From the NCBI RefSeq assembly GCF_028623165.1, contig NZ_CP117768.1:1054001-1118000 (forward strand): DNA of 64,000 nt. The letters run 5' to 3'. The DNA comes from Nostoc sp. UHCC 0926. Lineage in GTDB: Bacteria > Cyanobacteriota > Cyanobacteriia > Cyanobacteriales > Nostocaceae. This document shows positions 48,493 through 58,500 of this stretch, piece after piece; within the stretch, counting starts at the first letter, position 1, and each line of letters starts with the position of its first letter. A program made the position numbers and the translations under genes. Below the pieces are notes generated by a model. That model searched no databases and had not been told where the DNA came from. It worked only from the letters and a program-made list of their open reading frames with translations.

Positions 48493-48580
48493 TTATCAGA
48501 CAACCGGGGAAAGGCAAAAGAGAAAACCAACAGCAACTAATATGTTCATTAGTATTGAAATGAAATTTGTACTGACACAT

Positions 48581-48760
48581 CTAAGAGGATGTTTGAAAAG
48601 TATTATTGCTAACATCAAAATTTCAGAAACCTAACCCCGCGAGCAAGCCTTCCCTACAAGGGAATGAGGGTTTAAAAGCCTCTCTCCACTCTCCACTTCT
48701 GTTAGAGGAATGGAAGTGGGGTTTTTGGTATACTCTACGACTTTTCAAACATCCTCTTAG
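48581..48760. mobile_element. MITE related to the IS5-family element
   Basis: A 180-bp element with perfect 21-bp-class inverted ends: CTAAGAGGATGTTTGAAAAG at the left and its complement ending at 48760. The end sequence GAGGATGTTTGAAAAGTATTA matches the left end of the IS at 18628 (GAGGATGTTTGGAAAGTATTA) with one change. It has no transposase frame. It lies about 90 bp upstream of bioY and was probably moved by an IS5-family enzyme of the same group. Confidence 0.82.
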
Positions 48761-49440
48761 AATTAGCATATTTTTTTTTGCCTTTTTGGTATGTAACTTT
48801 TCAGTTCTGCGAATTATGGCTTAGGTGTCTATAGCTGTAATTTTATTTACTGAAGCGTAGTCTGATTATGGTATTTGACCTAATAGGTGTTCTTAGCAAA
48901 ATTTAGGATTTAAACTAAGTTTTTAGATTCAGCGCCAAATTATGCTACAAAGTGTTAAAGATAATTCCTTAATTCACTATTTTTTAGCGATCGCCCCGCC
49001 TACTCTCCATAAAAATAGGCAATTTATTATTTTTTTCTGCTTTCTCTAAACAATAAGTTCACTGGCTAAACTTAGATTGTTTAGTTATGACTTTAAGTCT
49101 GCTTAGGTTGATAAGCAGAAACAAATTTAATAAATTCCCAAATTTATTAAATTTGCAATAATACCACACTTACATGTTTTTTTATGACTTGACCAATAAA
49201 TTTACACTATTAATAGAGTTTTGTAAATATCTGTAACCAAATTACTGTGGTACTCTTTGTAACGGGTGACTAAAGCAGCAGTATTAATTTTATCAAGCAA
49301 AAGTAGAAACGAGTGTTTGTTCTTCATCAAAAAAAAACAAGCATTTTTTTGCTTTATTAACCTAACCTTTACCTTAACCATTATCCTTTAAGGGTATCCT
49401 TAGAGGCGCTCACCTGCAAAGTTACTCAAAATTGATAGCG
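48761..49440 (+). other. Intergenic region upstream of pstS
   Basis: 680 bp, AT-rich, without an open frame of note. It contains a candidate PHO box at 49357-49375 near the pstS end and one isolated HIP1-like site near 48990. No other structure is clear. Confidence 0.45.
49357..49375 (+). promoter_or_regulatory. Candidate PHO box (SphR/PhoB site)
   Basis: Two 8-bp units, ATTAACCT and CTTTACCT, are separated by 3 bp (11-bp period), with a weaker third unit (CCATTATC) next. The cyanobacterial PHO box consists of YTTAAYYW-like octamers at this spacing. It sits about 65 bp upstream of the pstS start, where SphR control under phosphate starvation is expected. Confidence 0.55.
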
Positions 49441-50622
49441 ATGCCCTCACGTCTTAGTGTAATGAAAATTCATCGCCTCACAGGTTCAATTTCAGTGTTA
49501 GCACTGACAATCAGTCTAGCTGCATGTGGCGGACAGCAAAACTCAGATAATACAGCCACCAAGGACACACCTTCTGGTACTGCTACAGATACTACTGCCT
49601 CCAGTACAACCAAATTAGATTTGGGTGGAAATATAAAATTAAGCGGGGCTGGTGCGTCTTTCCCAGCACCACTGTATGATACATGGTTTACGGATCTAAA
49701 CAAAAAATATCCAAATCTGCAAGTTGACTATGCCTCAGTTGGTAGCGGTGCTGGAGTTGAGCAATTTATCAAAGGGACTGTAGACTTTGGTGCCAGCGAT
49801 GTTGCCATGAAGGATGAAGAAATCCAGAAGGTGCCAGCGGATAAGGGCGTAATTTTACTGCCTGTAACTGCTGGTAGCATCGTGCTAGCTTACAATTTGC
49901 CAGATGTTGCAGAACTAAAGCTACCACGAGCCGTTTACGCCGATATTCTACTAGGCAAAATCAAGTCTTGGGATGATCCCCAAATTGCCAAGGCTAACCC
50001 AGGTGCAAAGCTTGCTAAACAGGCAATCACAGTTGTTTATCGTTCAGATGGTAGCGGAACAACAGGTGTGTTTACAAAACACCTCAGCGCTATTAGCCCG
50101 GAGTGGAAGAGTAAAGTTGGTGAAGGCAAAACTGTCAACTGGCCTACGGGAGTTGGTGCTAAGGGGAATGAGGGTGTTACTGCCCAAATTCAACAAACAC
50201 AAGGTTCTATTGGTTATGTCGAGTACGGCTATGCCAAACAAAATAGTCTCAAGTTTGCTGCTTTGGAAAACAAAGGTGGTAAGTTTATTGTACCTAGTGA
50301 GGAGTCAGCCTCTAAAACTCTGGCATCAGCAACTCTACCGCCTGATCTCCGCGTCTTCATTTCCGATCCAGAAGGGGCTGATTCCTATCCCATCGTCACT
50401 TACACCTGGATTTTGGCTTACAAGAAATATCCCAATGCGGCAAAAGCTAAGGCAGTTGAAGCTGCGATCGAATACGCCTTAACTGAGGGTCAAAAGCAGG
50501 CTACTACACTAGGATATGTTCCTCTACCTCAAAACGTGATCACAAAGGTGGCTGCTGCTGCCGATCAAATTAGTCCAGAGTATAAAATCGCTGTTGGTAG
50601 TGGTACTAGCGCTAGCAAGTAG
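49441..50622 (+). CDS. pstS: Phosphate ABC transporter substrate-binding lipoprotein PstS
   Basis: About 393 residues from ATG 49441; a second ATG at 49462 also gives a good signal peptide. The lipobox is ISLAAC with the acylated Cys before GGQQ. The phosphate-binding protein starts at KLSGAGASFPAPLYDTWF, then VDYASVGSGAGVEQFIKGTV, DFGASDVAMKDEE and VVYRSDGSGTTGVFTKHLS. It captures phosphate in the periplasm and hands it to PstCA. It heads the pstSCAB operon, with 184 bp before pstC. Confidence 0.95.
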   Translation: MPSRLSVMKIHRLTGSISVLALTISLAACGGQQNSDNTATKDTPSGTATDTTASSTTKLDLGGNIKLSGAGASFPAPLYDTWFTDLNKKYPNLQVDYASVGSGAGVEQFIKGTVDFGASDVAMKDEEIQKVPADKGVILLPVTAGSIVLAYNLPDVAELKLPRAVYADILLGKIKSWDDPQIAKANPGAKLAKQAITVVYRSDGSGTTGVFTKHLSAISPEWKSKVGEGKTVNWPTGVGAKGNEGVTAQIQQTQGSIGYVEYGYAKQNSLKFAALENKGGKFIVPSEESASKTLASATLPPDLRVFISDPEGADSYPIVTYTWILAYKKYPNAAKAKAVEAAIEYALTEGQKQATTLGYVPLPQNVITKVAAAADQISPEYKIAVGSGTSASK

Positions 50623-50806
50623 CTACAGTCAAGACATGAGGTATTTCTAGACAATAATTTGTCAGATGCTTACTAGACTATAGGCATTCGTAACTTGAAA
50701 CTCTGTGTTACTAGTGTCTCAGTTTCAAAAGACGATGAGGCAACAATTTTGTTGAGAGGGTTGCCTCCGATATTCTCCTCTGATTTAATTGTGAAAGTCG
50801 GTAGTC

Positions 50807-51757
50807 ATGACTACAAATTCTCAAAACCTTTCATCAGCGACAAAAAATCGCTCTGATGTAGAAAAGTCCCTAGATCAGGGTTTTATTTGGCTTACTAAAA
50901 TTTTCGCCTTTGGGGTTGCTGCCACTTTATTATGGATCGGCTTACAGGTTGCAATTGCTTCTTGGCCTGCCATCCAAAAGTTTGGGGCTAGCTTTTTAGC
51001 TAACACCACTTGGAACCCAGTTAATGATAGCTATGGGGTGCTACCTCAAATTTATGGAACTCTCTTGAGTTCTTTTATTGGTCTGTTGATAGCTGTACCG
51101 ATTGGGGTTGGTACTGCTATTGTACTAAGCGAAGATTTTTTACCCGCAAAAGTGAAGTTGGTACTGGTTTTTGCAGTAGAACTGCTCGCAGCTATTCCCA
51201 GCGTTGTCTACGGCGTCTGGGGTATTTTTGTTTTAGTGCCTATCTTAACTAACTTGGGAAAATGGCTCAATAGTTACTTTGGCTGGATACCATTTTTTAG
51301 CACCTCCCCTACAGGGCCAGGAATGTTGCCGGCGGGAGTCATATTAGCAATTATGACTTTGCCCATCATCACAGCCCTATCACGCGATGCCTTGATTTCT
51401 ATACCCCCCAGTTTGCGCCAAGCCGCCGTAGGACTAGGAGCAACCCGCTGGGAAACGATTTTGCAAATTCTGATTCCAGCAGCCTTTTCGGGGATAGTTA
51501 GTGCTGTGATGTTGGCACTCGGTCGGGCAATGGGAGAAACAATGGCTGTAACAATGTTGATTGGTAATTCTAACAACATTAGTATTTCACTGTTAGCACC
51601 AGGCAATACGATTTCTTCTCTACTGGCAAATCAATTTTCAGAAGCTAGTGGTTTGCAAGTTTCGGCTTTAATGTACGCTGCTTTAGTTCTATTCTTCTTG
51701 ACCCTGGTAGTTAATATCATGGCCGAGTTTATCGTTCTGAGAGTCAAGCGACTGTAG
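50807..51757 (+). CDS. pstC: Phosphate ABC transporter permease PstC
   Basis: A 316-residue membrane protein with six helices. Features include YGVLPQIYGTLLSSFIGLLI, PSVVYGVWGIFVLVPIL, the EAA-type loop SIPPSLRQAAVGLGATRWET and the conserved RAMGETMAVTMLIGN. With PstA it forms the phosphate channel energised by PstB. It ends 19 bp before pstA, so the two are clearly cotranscribed. Confidence 0.95.
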   Translation: MTTNSQNLSSATKNRSDVEKSLDQGFIWLTKIFAFGVAATLLWIGLQVAIASWPAIQKFGASFLANTTWNPVNDSYGVLPQIYGTLLSSFIGLLIAVPIGVGTAIVLSEDFLPAKVKLVLVFAVELLAAIPSVVYGVWGIFVLVPILTNLGKWLNSYFGWIPFFSTSPTGPGMLPAGVILAIMTLPIITALSRDALISIPPSLRQAAVGLGATRWETILQILIPAAFSGIVSAVMLALGRAMGETMAVTMLIGNSNNISISLLAPGNTISSLLANQFSEASGLQVSALMYAALVLFFLTLVVNIMAEFIVLRVKRL

Positions 51758-51776
51758 CTTAGTTTTGGGTTGAATT

Positions 51777-52658
51777 ATGACTTCTAGTTTTCCAGAGCGC
51801 AGTCTAACTCGCGCTCCCATGTCTCAAAGAACACTGTTTAATACAGTAATGACCGTAATCGCATTTATCTGTGGGGTATTGGCACTTGTGCCTTTGCTAG
51901 CAGTGCTTTCTTACGTCATTATTCAAGGCTTTAGCAGTTTGAGTCCCAGTGTATTTTTTGAACTGCCACCCAAAGCTTTACAAAAGGGAGGAGGCTTTGG
52001 TAATGCAGTTTTAGGGACACTGCTGATGGTAGGAATTGCGGCACTGATTAGTATCCCATTTGGTGTTTTAGCGGCGATTTACATCACAGAATTTAGCTCC
52101 GCCCAAGTAGCAAGATGGGTACGTTTTGCAGCTAACGTGCTGAGTGGAGTCCCGTCAATTATTGCTGGGGTATTTGCCTATGGCATTGTAGTTTTGACAC
52201 TGGTAAAGTTAAACTTAGGATCATATTCTGCTCTAGGTGGAGGGTTTGCACTGGCAATTTTGATGTTGCCAATTATTGTCCGAACCACTGATGAAGCTTT
52301 GCAGTTAGTATCGCAAGATTTGCGACAAGCATCTGTAGGGTTAGGAGCAACTAACTTTCAAACAGTAACACAAGTAGTTTTGCCAGCCGCTCTACCAGCA
52401 ATTGTAACTGGAGCAACGCTAGCGATCGCCAGAGCATCTGGAGAAACTGCACCTTTACTATTTACCGCCCTTTTTTCCAATTTTTGGCCCGATAGCTTAT
52501 TCCAACCTACAGCTTCCCTTGCTGTTTTGGTTTACAAATACGCTATTTCTCCGTTTAAAAATTGGCAATCACTAGCTTGGGCAGCATCTTTGATTTTGGT
52601 ATTGATGGTTCTAATCACAAGTATCATCGCTCGCTGGGCAACTCGCAAGAAAGCTTAG
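51777..52658 (+). CDS. pstA: Phosphate ABC transporter permease PstA
   Basis: A 293-residue permease with the PstA sequence: GGGFGNAVLGTLLMVGIAAL, GVPSIIAGVFAYGIVVLTL, the coupling loop VSQDLRQASVGLGATNFQTV, and ARASGETAPLLFTALFSNFW. It pairs with PstC. The start ATG follows a TTGAATT spacer. pstB begins 57 bp downstream. Confidence 0.95.
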   Translation: MTSSFPERSLTRAPMSQRTLFNTVMTVIAFICGVLALVPLLAVLSYVIIQGFSSLSPSVFFELPPKALQKGGGFGNAVLGTLLMVGIAALISIPFGVLAAIYITEFSSAQVARWVRFAANVLSGVPSIIAGVFAYGIVVLTLVKLNLGSYSALGGGFALAILMLPIIVRTTDEALQLVSQDLRQASVGLGATNFQTVTQVVLPAALPAIVTGATLAIARASGETAPLLFTALFSNFWPDSLFQPTASLAVLVYKYAISPFKNWQSLAWAASLILVLMVLITSIIARWATRKKA

Positions 52659-52715
52659 TGAAATAGCATCTACATGGCGGATTTGTATCGCTAAAACTAA
52701 TACTGCACTTAATTT

Positions 52716-53522
52716 ATGGCTACCAATGTTAGCACAGTGAATGATACTCAAACCGTTTTACGCACCGAAAACCTCAACGTTTACTACGGCAAATTTTTAG
52801 CCTTGCAGAATATTTGGCTAGATATACCAAAAAATCAGGTGACAGCCTTTATCGGTCCTTCTGGTTGTGGTAAAAGTACGTTGTTACGATGCTATAACCG
52901 CCTCAATGACCTGATTGAGTCATTTCGGGCAGAAGGTAAAATACTTTTTTACGATAAAAACTTGTATGCATCCGACATTGATCCTGTAGAAGTGCGTCGG
53001 AGAATTGGGATGGTGTTTCAAAGACCAAACCCGTTTCCAAAATCAATTTATGACAATATTGCTTTTGGAGCCAAAATCAACGGCTACAAAGGTAATATGG
53101 ATGAATTGGTAGAACGGAGTTTGCGGCAAGCGGCTTTGTGGGACGAAGTAAAAGATAAACTGCGACAAAGTGGCTCGTCTTTATCAGGTGGACAACAACA
53201 GAGATTATGTATTGCTCGTGCGATCGCAGTCCAACCTGAAATTATATTAATGGATGAACCTTGCTCCGCTCTCGACCCCATTTCCACGTTACGGGTTGAA
53301 GAACTTATTCACCAACTTAAAGAGCAATATACGATCGTTATCGTTACCCATAATATGCAGCAAGCAGCGCGAGTTTCTGATAAGACAGCCTTTTTTAATG
53401 TTAAAACTACAGAGACTGGAGGTCGTAACGGCTACATGGTAGAGTACGACGCAACAGAACTAATTTTCAACAATCCTCAGCAGCAAGATACCAGAGATTA
53501 CGTTAGCGGCAGATTTGGATAA
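52716..53522 (+). CDS. pstB: Phosphate ABC transporter ATPase PstB
   Basis: A 268-residue ATPase: Walker [21 protein letters not shown], the Q-loop [18 protein letters not shown] (a PstB signature), [16 protein letters not shown] and Walker [15 protein letters not shown], then the switch histidine in [12 protein letters not shown]. It drives phosphate import through PstCA. It closes the operon; a terminator follows at 53915. Confidence 0.97.
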   Translation: MATNVSTVNDTQTVLRTENLNVYYGKFLALQNIWLDIPKNQVTAFIGPSGCGKSTLLRCYNRLNDLIESFRAEGKILFYDKNLYASDIDPVEVRRRIGMVFQRPNPFPKSIYDNIAFGAKINGYKGNMDELVERSLRQAALWDEVKDKLRQSGSSLSGGQQQRLCIARAIAVQPEIILMDEPCSALDPISTLRVEELIHQLKEQYTIVIVTHNMQQAARVSDKTAFFNVKTTETGGRNGYMVEYDATELIFNNPQQQDTRDYVSGRFG

Positions 53523-54058
53523 ATAGATAAATATTTCTATTGTTGATGTGAGAGCAATGAGGGATACTCGGAAATTAAAGCTGTGCGATATTCCTCTATT
53601 TTTTTATTTGTTCGCCAAGGTTAGCGTAGGCGTAGCCCGCCGCAGGCATCGCTTAATCAATTATGGCTATTTCTTAGTAAAGAAAAGCAATAATCAAGCT
53701 ATTTAACATCAGACTTCCATTGACTGGCTGGGCAAGATATCTACTCCAAAATACCCTGACACATAGCGTAGTAAGCTAATCGTAATTCATTTTTCCAGGA
53801 TGATTCGCTTGTAGTAAGGGCTTCAGCCCTGCTTTTATGCAACTTAAATGCTGATTAGCTTACTAGTGGTGGCTTACCTTGCTAATTATTATCTACCTGT
53901 GGTTCGCTTATATCCCCTGAATAGAATTCAGGGTTTTTACGCATCACGCCTCATAAGTAGCTTGGCGAAATTAAATATAAAATTTTTGCCCCTTGTCTAA
54001 TTAAAATCTCAGGTGGATTTGCACTGTGCTGAACTAGTGCACCTCAGAGTTTTTTCTA
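53523..54058. other. Intergenic region after pstB
   Basis: 536 bp without a convincing gene. At about 53620-53655 lies a GCGTAGGCGTAGCCCGCCGC-type repeat that is frequent in Nostoc genomes. A strong terminator is at 53915-53938. Near 54030 GTGCTGAACTAGTGCAC forms a short inverted repeat just before the tRNA end. Confidence 0.5.
53915..53938 (+). terminator. Intrinsic terminator
   Basis: CCCTGAAT, loop AGA, ATTCAGGG followed by TTTTT. It is a classical plus-strand intrinsic terminator about 390 bp beyond pstB and may end the pst transcript or an unseen small transcript. Confidence 0.75.
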
Positions 54059-54129
54059 AGCGGGCGGCGGGAATCGAACCCGCATTAATAGCTTGGAAGG
54101 CTATAGTTTTACCACTAAACTACGCCCGC
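54059..54129 (-). tRNA. tRNA-Gly (anticodon UCC)
   Basis: A 71-nt cloverleaf on the minus strand. Acceptor GCGGGCG pairs with CGCCCGC, with U as discriminator base. The D arm includes AGTGGTAAAAC. The anticodon stem ATAGC/GCTAT holds loop CTTCCAA with anticodon TCC. The T arm is GCGGG-TTCGATT-CCCGC. CCA is not encoded. It reads GGA and probably GGG codons. Confidence 0.97.
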
Positions 54130-54179
54130 AAAATTCCAACCCTATAAATATAACACAGTTTTTGCAAAAATTGAAGCAT

Positions 54180-55481
54180 TTAATTGGAATTGGCAGGTTG
54201 GATTTTGATCCATACATACAGATTGCTCAAATCTGGTTTTGTGCCATCGTTGTTGTGAGCGGCAAGAAAGTTTTCTGTTTTGAAAACCTCGTTGAGAATT
54301 CGCTCATATGTGCTTTTTTCACTTTGTGATGTTGCTGGTTCTATTTCTATGACTAAAGCCTGTTGAAAGTTGCCCTTGTTATCAATTACTAAGCTAGCAA
54401 GGATCTGTGCAGGCTTAACTTCGGAATCGCCAGGGAGAAAACTTGAGTCCAATTGTTTTGTGTTGCTTCCCCTGTATAAAGCGATAACGTCGGGTAAAGC
54501 ATCTTGTCGTAATTTTCCTGATTGTATTAAGTTACTGACTTTATCTCTAAGCAAAGGAGCTACTATTGCTACCGATGCTCCCCCAGTCGGAGTTGCTGGA
54601 GTTTCTCTAGTCGGAGTTGATGGAGTTTCTCTAGTTCGAGTTGGTGGAGTTTCCCTAGTCGGAGTTGCTGGAGTTTCTCTAGTTCGAGTTGGTGGAGTTT
54701 CCCTAGTTCGAGTTGATGGAGTTTCTCTAGTTCGAGTTGGTGGAGTTTCCCTAGTTCGAGTTGGTGGAGTTTCTCTAGTTCGAGTTGATGGAGTTTCTCT
54801 AGTTCGAGTTGATGGATTTTCCTGAGTGGAGGTGCGTGGCGGAGTTTCTCTGTTTTCAGCTTCCGAAACTGGTGGATTTGATGGAATACCTGTTGATAGT
54901 GGTGTTCCCTTTCCCAGTTTGATTTCTTGACGGCGGTTCCAAGGTAGACTACCAACTGGAACTGTAGGTTTCGGTGTGGCTATAGGTGTAGGTGTAGGTG
55001 TAGGTGTAGATGTAGATGTAGATGTAGGTTTCGGTGTGGCTGTAAGAACTCTCTGCTGCCTAAAGGGTCGGCTATTAGATTGAGAGGCGTAAGTTCGGCT
55101 CTTTTGCTGGAGATTCTCAGCAGAATTTATTGCGCCAAAATCTTGATTTCTGGGCGTAGTTCGTGCTGTTTGTATTGAACGTGCTGGTACAGACTTTTGA
55201 GTTGAGGATAGTGGCCTTGGCGAAACTGTTTTTGCTGTTGATTTTGATTTGGTTATTGATTTTGTTTTGGGAGCAATGTCTATCAATTCAATGGGAACAA
55301 CAGATTGACTTTGCTGGGGAAACCACAAACTAAATGCATTAGATGAGCGCATCAGCCAGAACGCCAGCAAGTGCAGAGAGACTGAACCTATAACGACAGA
55401 AATCCACAAACCTGGTGGGTCAGTGTGTCGCCTCCAGACCTTGGCTGGAATTGGAGTTTTATCTGCAACCGATGGTATCAT
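54180..55481 (-). CDS. TonB-like membrane-anchored protein with long Pro/Thr/Arg repeat
   Basis: A 433-residue protein. The N-terminus has one membrane helix (LWISVVIGSVSLHLLAFWLM), followed by a Ser/Thr/Pro-rich linker. Residues 219-304 hold about ten copies of an octapeptide of the TRTRETPP type, encoded by a 24-bp tandem repeat. The last 120 residues fold as a compact domain (LPDVIALYRGSNTKQLDSSF, PAQILASLVIDNKGNFQQAL, VIEIEP) that resembles the TonB C-terminal domain. TonB couples inner-membrane energy to outer-membrane receptors through a Pro-rich span; the layout fits, though the C-terminal match is moderate. No ExbB/ExbD genes are near. Confidence 0.65.
   Translation of the reverse strand: MIPSVADKTPIPAKVWRRHTDPPGLWISVVIGSVSLHLLAFWLMRSSNAFSLWFPQQSQSVVPIELIDIAPKTKSITKSKSTAKTVSPRPLSSTQKSVPARSIQTARTTPRNQDFGAINSAENLQQKSRTYASQSNSRPFRQQRVLTATPKPTSTSTSTPTPTPTPIATPKPTVPVGSLPWNRRQEIKLGKGTPLSTGIPSNPPVSEAENRETPPRTSTQENPSTRTRETPSTRTRETPPTRTRETPPTRTRETPSTRTRETPPTRTRETPATPTRETPPTRTRETPSTPTRETPATPTGGASVAIVAPLLRDKVSNLIQSGKLRQDALPDVIALYRGSNTKQLDSSFLPGDSEVKPAQILASLVIDNKGNFQQALVIEIEPATSQSEKSTYERILNEVFKTENFLAAHNNDGTKPDLSNLYVWIKIQPANSN
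54570..54825. repeat. 24-bp tandem repeat within the TonB-like gene
   Basis: About ten copies of GGAGTTTCTCTAGTTCGAGT plus four more bases, with few substitutions (GTCGGA or GTTCGA variants). It encodes the octapeptide repeat in frame. A second short repeat (GGTGTA hexamers) lies at about 54978-55025. Copy number is likely to vary between strains. Confidence 0.9.
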
Positions 55482-55549
55482 ATTATATAAACTGGATATG
55501 ATTAGGCACTGTTACTCATTGGTAATGCTTTAAAATACCAGTCTAAATT

Positions 55550-58500
55550 TTAGCGATTAACCATTATCTCTGGTGTAACAGCGAAAGTCAAAACTGTTTC
55601 ATCTACTCCTTTAAGTTCTAGCGGACTACCTTTAGTAATTTCTTCTTCCTGCAAATAATCTGCCACGGCAGCAGAAACCAGGATCGTACCGGGAAGGGCA
55701 GCAGCTTGTAACCTTGCAGCAATATTCACACTTGGACCAATGGCGGTATAATCAGCACGTTCAGCACTACCAAACATTCCCACAACAGCTGTACCTTGGT
55801 GGATACCGCACCGGAACTGGACGCTAGTAAGTTTATCGCCATCAAATACACCTTGGTCTCGCCAGCGCTGGTTCAAGTCAGCCAGTGAGCGGTGCATTGC
55901 TCTTGCTGTATTGATAGCACGACGTACCTGTTCATTAGGAGTTAGTTCTTCCGGCGCTCCGTATAAAGCTAAGATAGCATCTCCCATAAATTTATCTACA
56001 GTACCGCCATTGCCAAACACAACCTTAGTCATGGCTTCTAAATATTCATTTAGCAACTCTGCTACTCGCCGGGATCTGAGGGTATTTGCTAGCTGTGTAA
56101 AACCCACAATGTCACTAAACAAAACTGTAATTAAGCGTGGTTCTGGGCGCAAATCTAACGTTAAATCTCCGGTTGCGGCTTTTTGCACCAATACAGCCGG
56201 CAAAAAGCGCTTTAGCACCGATTCTGTTAGATAAGTATTTAACTCCACGATTCGTCGTTCATTTTCTTTCAATGCTAAAAGATTCCGAACTTCCGCCAAA
56301 AGTTCCCGATCATTGAATGGTTTTGCTAAATAAGCATCCGCGCCATGTTCTGTACCTTCGATGCGGGTTTGCTCATCAACTTTCGCTGTCAGCAGAATGA
56401 TTGGTGTTCCTTTCAGCTTCTCCTCATTGCGGATCATCTGAATCATCTCAAGTCCGCTCACCAAGGGCATCATTAAGTCAGTCACAATCAAGCTGGGTGT
56501 AATTTCCTTAGCTATCCCATACCCTTCATAACCATTACGAGCTGTCTGTACATGATAGCCATTGCGGCGGAAAATTTCAGATACATAGGTTCGCAAATCC
56601 GGGTTATCATCTACAACTAAAATTGAGGAGCCAGCCGTGTGCAGGGGTTCCCCCTGTTGAGCGGTCTGGCGTTGCTGAGTCTTAAGTGCTGAGTCTTGAG
56701 TATCAATACTGGGCGAGAAATTTCTTGTAATATCTTCAATATTGTCTATTGTTGGGTCTACCAGTTCTAAATCAGCCAATTCTACGCTAGCGCGGCTCGT
56801 GTTCAGTTCGGTAGGCGTTTCTAGTACTTGCAGTGCGGGTAAATGAGCGTTTCCAGTAACAAGCCATAAACTAAAGGTAGTGCCTTCGCCATAAACTGAT
56901 TCCACAGTGACTTGACCACCATGTAATTCTACCAATTCTTTAACTAAAGCTAAACCCAAACCACTGCCTTCATAGGAGCGGTTTGCTGAACCTTCAGCTT
57001 GGCGGAAGCGCTCAAATAGGTGAGGAATTTGTTCTTTAACAATGCCAATACCAGTGTCTTGTACTTTCAGTATGCAACGGTCATTTTCAGATTTTAGTCT
57101 GATGCTGATCGTGCCACCTTCAGGAGTAAACTTCATGGCATTTGACAGCAGGTTGTAAACCACCTTATCAAATTTTTCCATATCTAAGTACACCGTAGAA
57201 CATTCATCTAACTGAGTGACTAGATGCAGTCCCTTTTTCTCACAGTAGGGACGAAAAGATTCAACAATTTGGCTGACAAATTCGACTAGATCGCAAGGGC
57301 AAAAACTAGGCTGCATTCTCCCCGCATCCAGGCGTTGTAAATCCAGCAGTTGATTTACCAGTCGTAGCAGGCGACGGGAGTTACGCAGGGCGATCGCACA
57401 TTGGGAGTAAGATAATCCCTCACCAGCCGCCACCGCCGACTCTAAAGGCCCTTGAATCAAGGTGATGGGAGTGCGAAACTCATGGGAAATATTTTGGAAA
57501 AATTCGGTTTTTTGTTTATCTAATTCCAGTAAGCGTTCAGCTTGTTGGCGAGTTTTTTGATATAAGTGTGACTGTTGCACAGCGATCGCTGCTTGGGCTG
57601 CTACTGCTTTAGCCAAATCGATATCAGATGAGAGCCATCGGCGGACTTTTTTACCTTCATGTAAAGTAATACTACCTATACATTTCCCATCAGCCAATAA
57701 TGGCACAAACATTAGCGATCGCGCTGGCATTTTTAAAGGCAAATCAAAACCGTTCACTTGTGAGGGAGAATGACCCACATTACCAATTACCACAGGTTGA
57801 TGTGTCTGTAGCATTTGTTGGAGGATTGGATTCTCCTGTATAGATGCATGAGAGTAGGGTAATCTCTGAGTTAATAGGTTATTATTATTTAAATTTTTCT
57901 CTGGGGCTAGCAATGCCTGCGGCGAGCTGTGCCTACGCAAATTTTCCGGCTGTTGAAAACTGTCATACAAGCCCACACACTGGACAAATTCATCTTCCTC
58001 TGTCCACAAAGACAGGACACAGCCATCGACTTGTAAGGCTTGCCCCAATTGCTGAGTAATAGCCGCAAAAATATCTTGGGGGTCTAAGCTAGAGCGAATC
58101 GCGCTAGTAATCGTATTAATTAGGGCTTCTCGCTTGGCAAGAGCACGTACTTGTTCGTAAGCATAAGCTTGAGACAAAGCTAAAGCTGCCTGATCCGCTA
58201 CCATCAACACTAGCTGCACCTCATCATCCCCCCAAAAGCGAGGCAGAGAACACTGGTGTAGTGCCAGCACTGCCATCAGTTCTTGTTGGCAGATCAATGG
58301 CACAACTAAACTAGAACAAATGTTAGCAGCAGCAAAAGCTGCCCCACGTTCGCGCAGTTCGGGAGTTTTACCGTGAATGCGCTGATCATCGATCACATCG
58401 TGAATTACCTGGACTTCGCGGGTTTCCCACACCGTTTGAGCCAGCAGGGAGGAGGGAGGGATGGGAGGAGAGGGAGATGGGGGGACAAGAGGAAAATTGA

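Noticed and set aside
54570..54825. 24-bp repeats as a possible CRISPR array
   Set aside because: Units are directly adjacent and in frame with a protein, without unique spacers.
54370..54825. Plus-strand frame with VRVGGVSL repeats
   Set aside because: It is the antisense of the TonB-like gene repeat. The repeat keeps all frames open.
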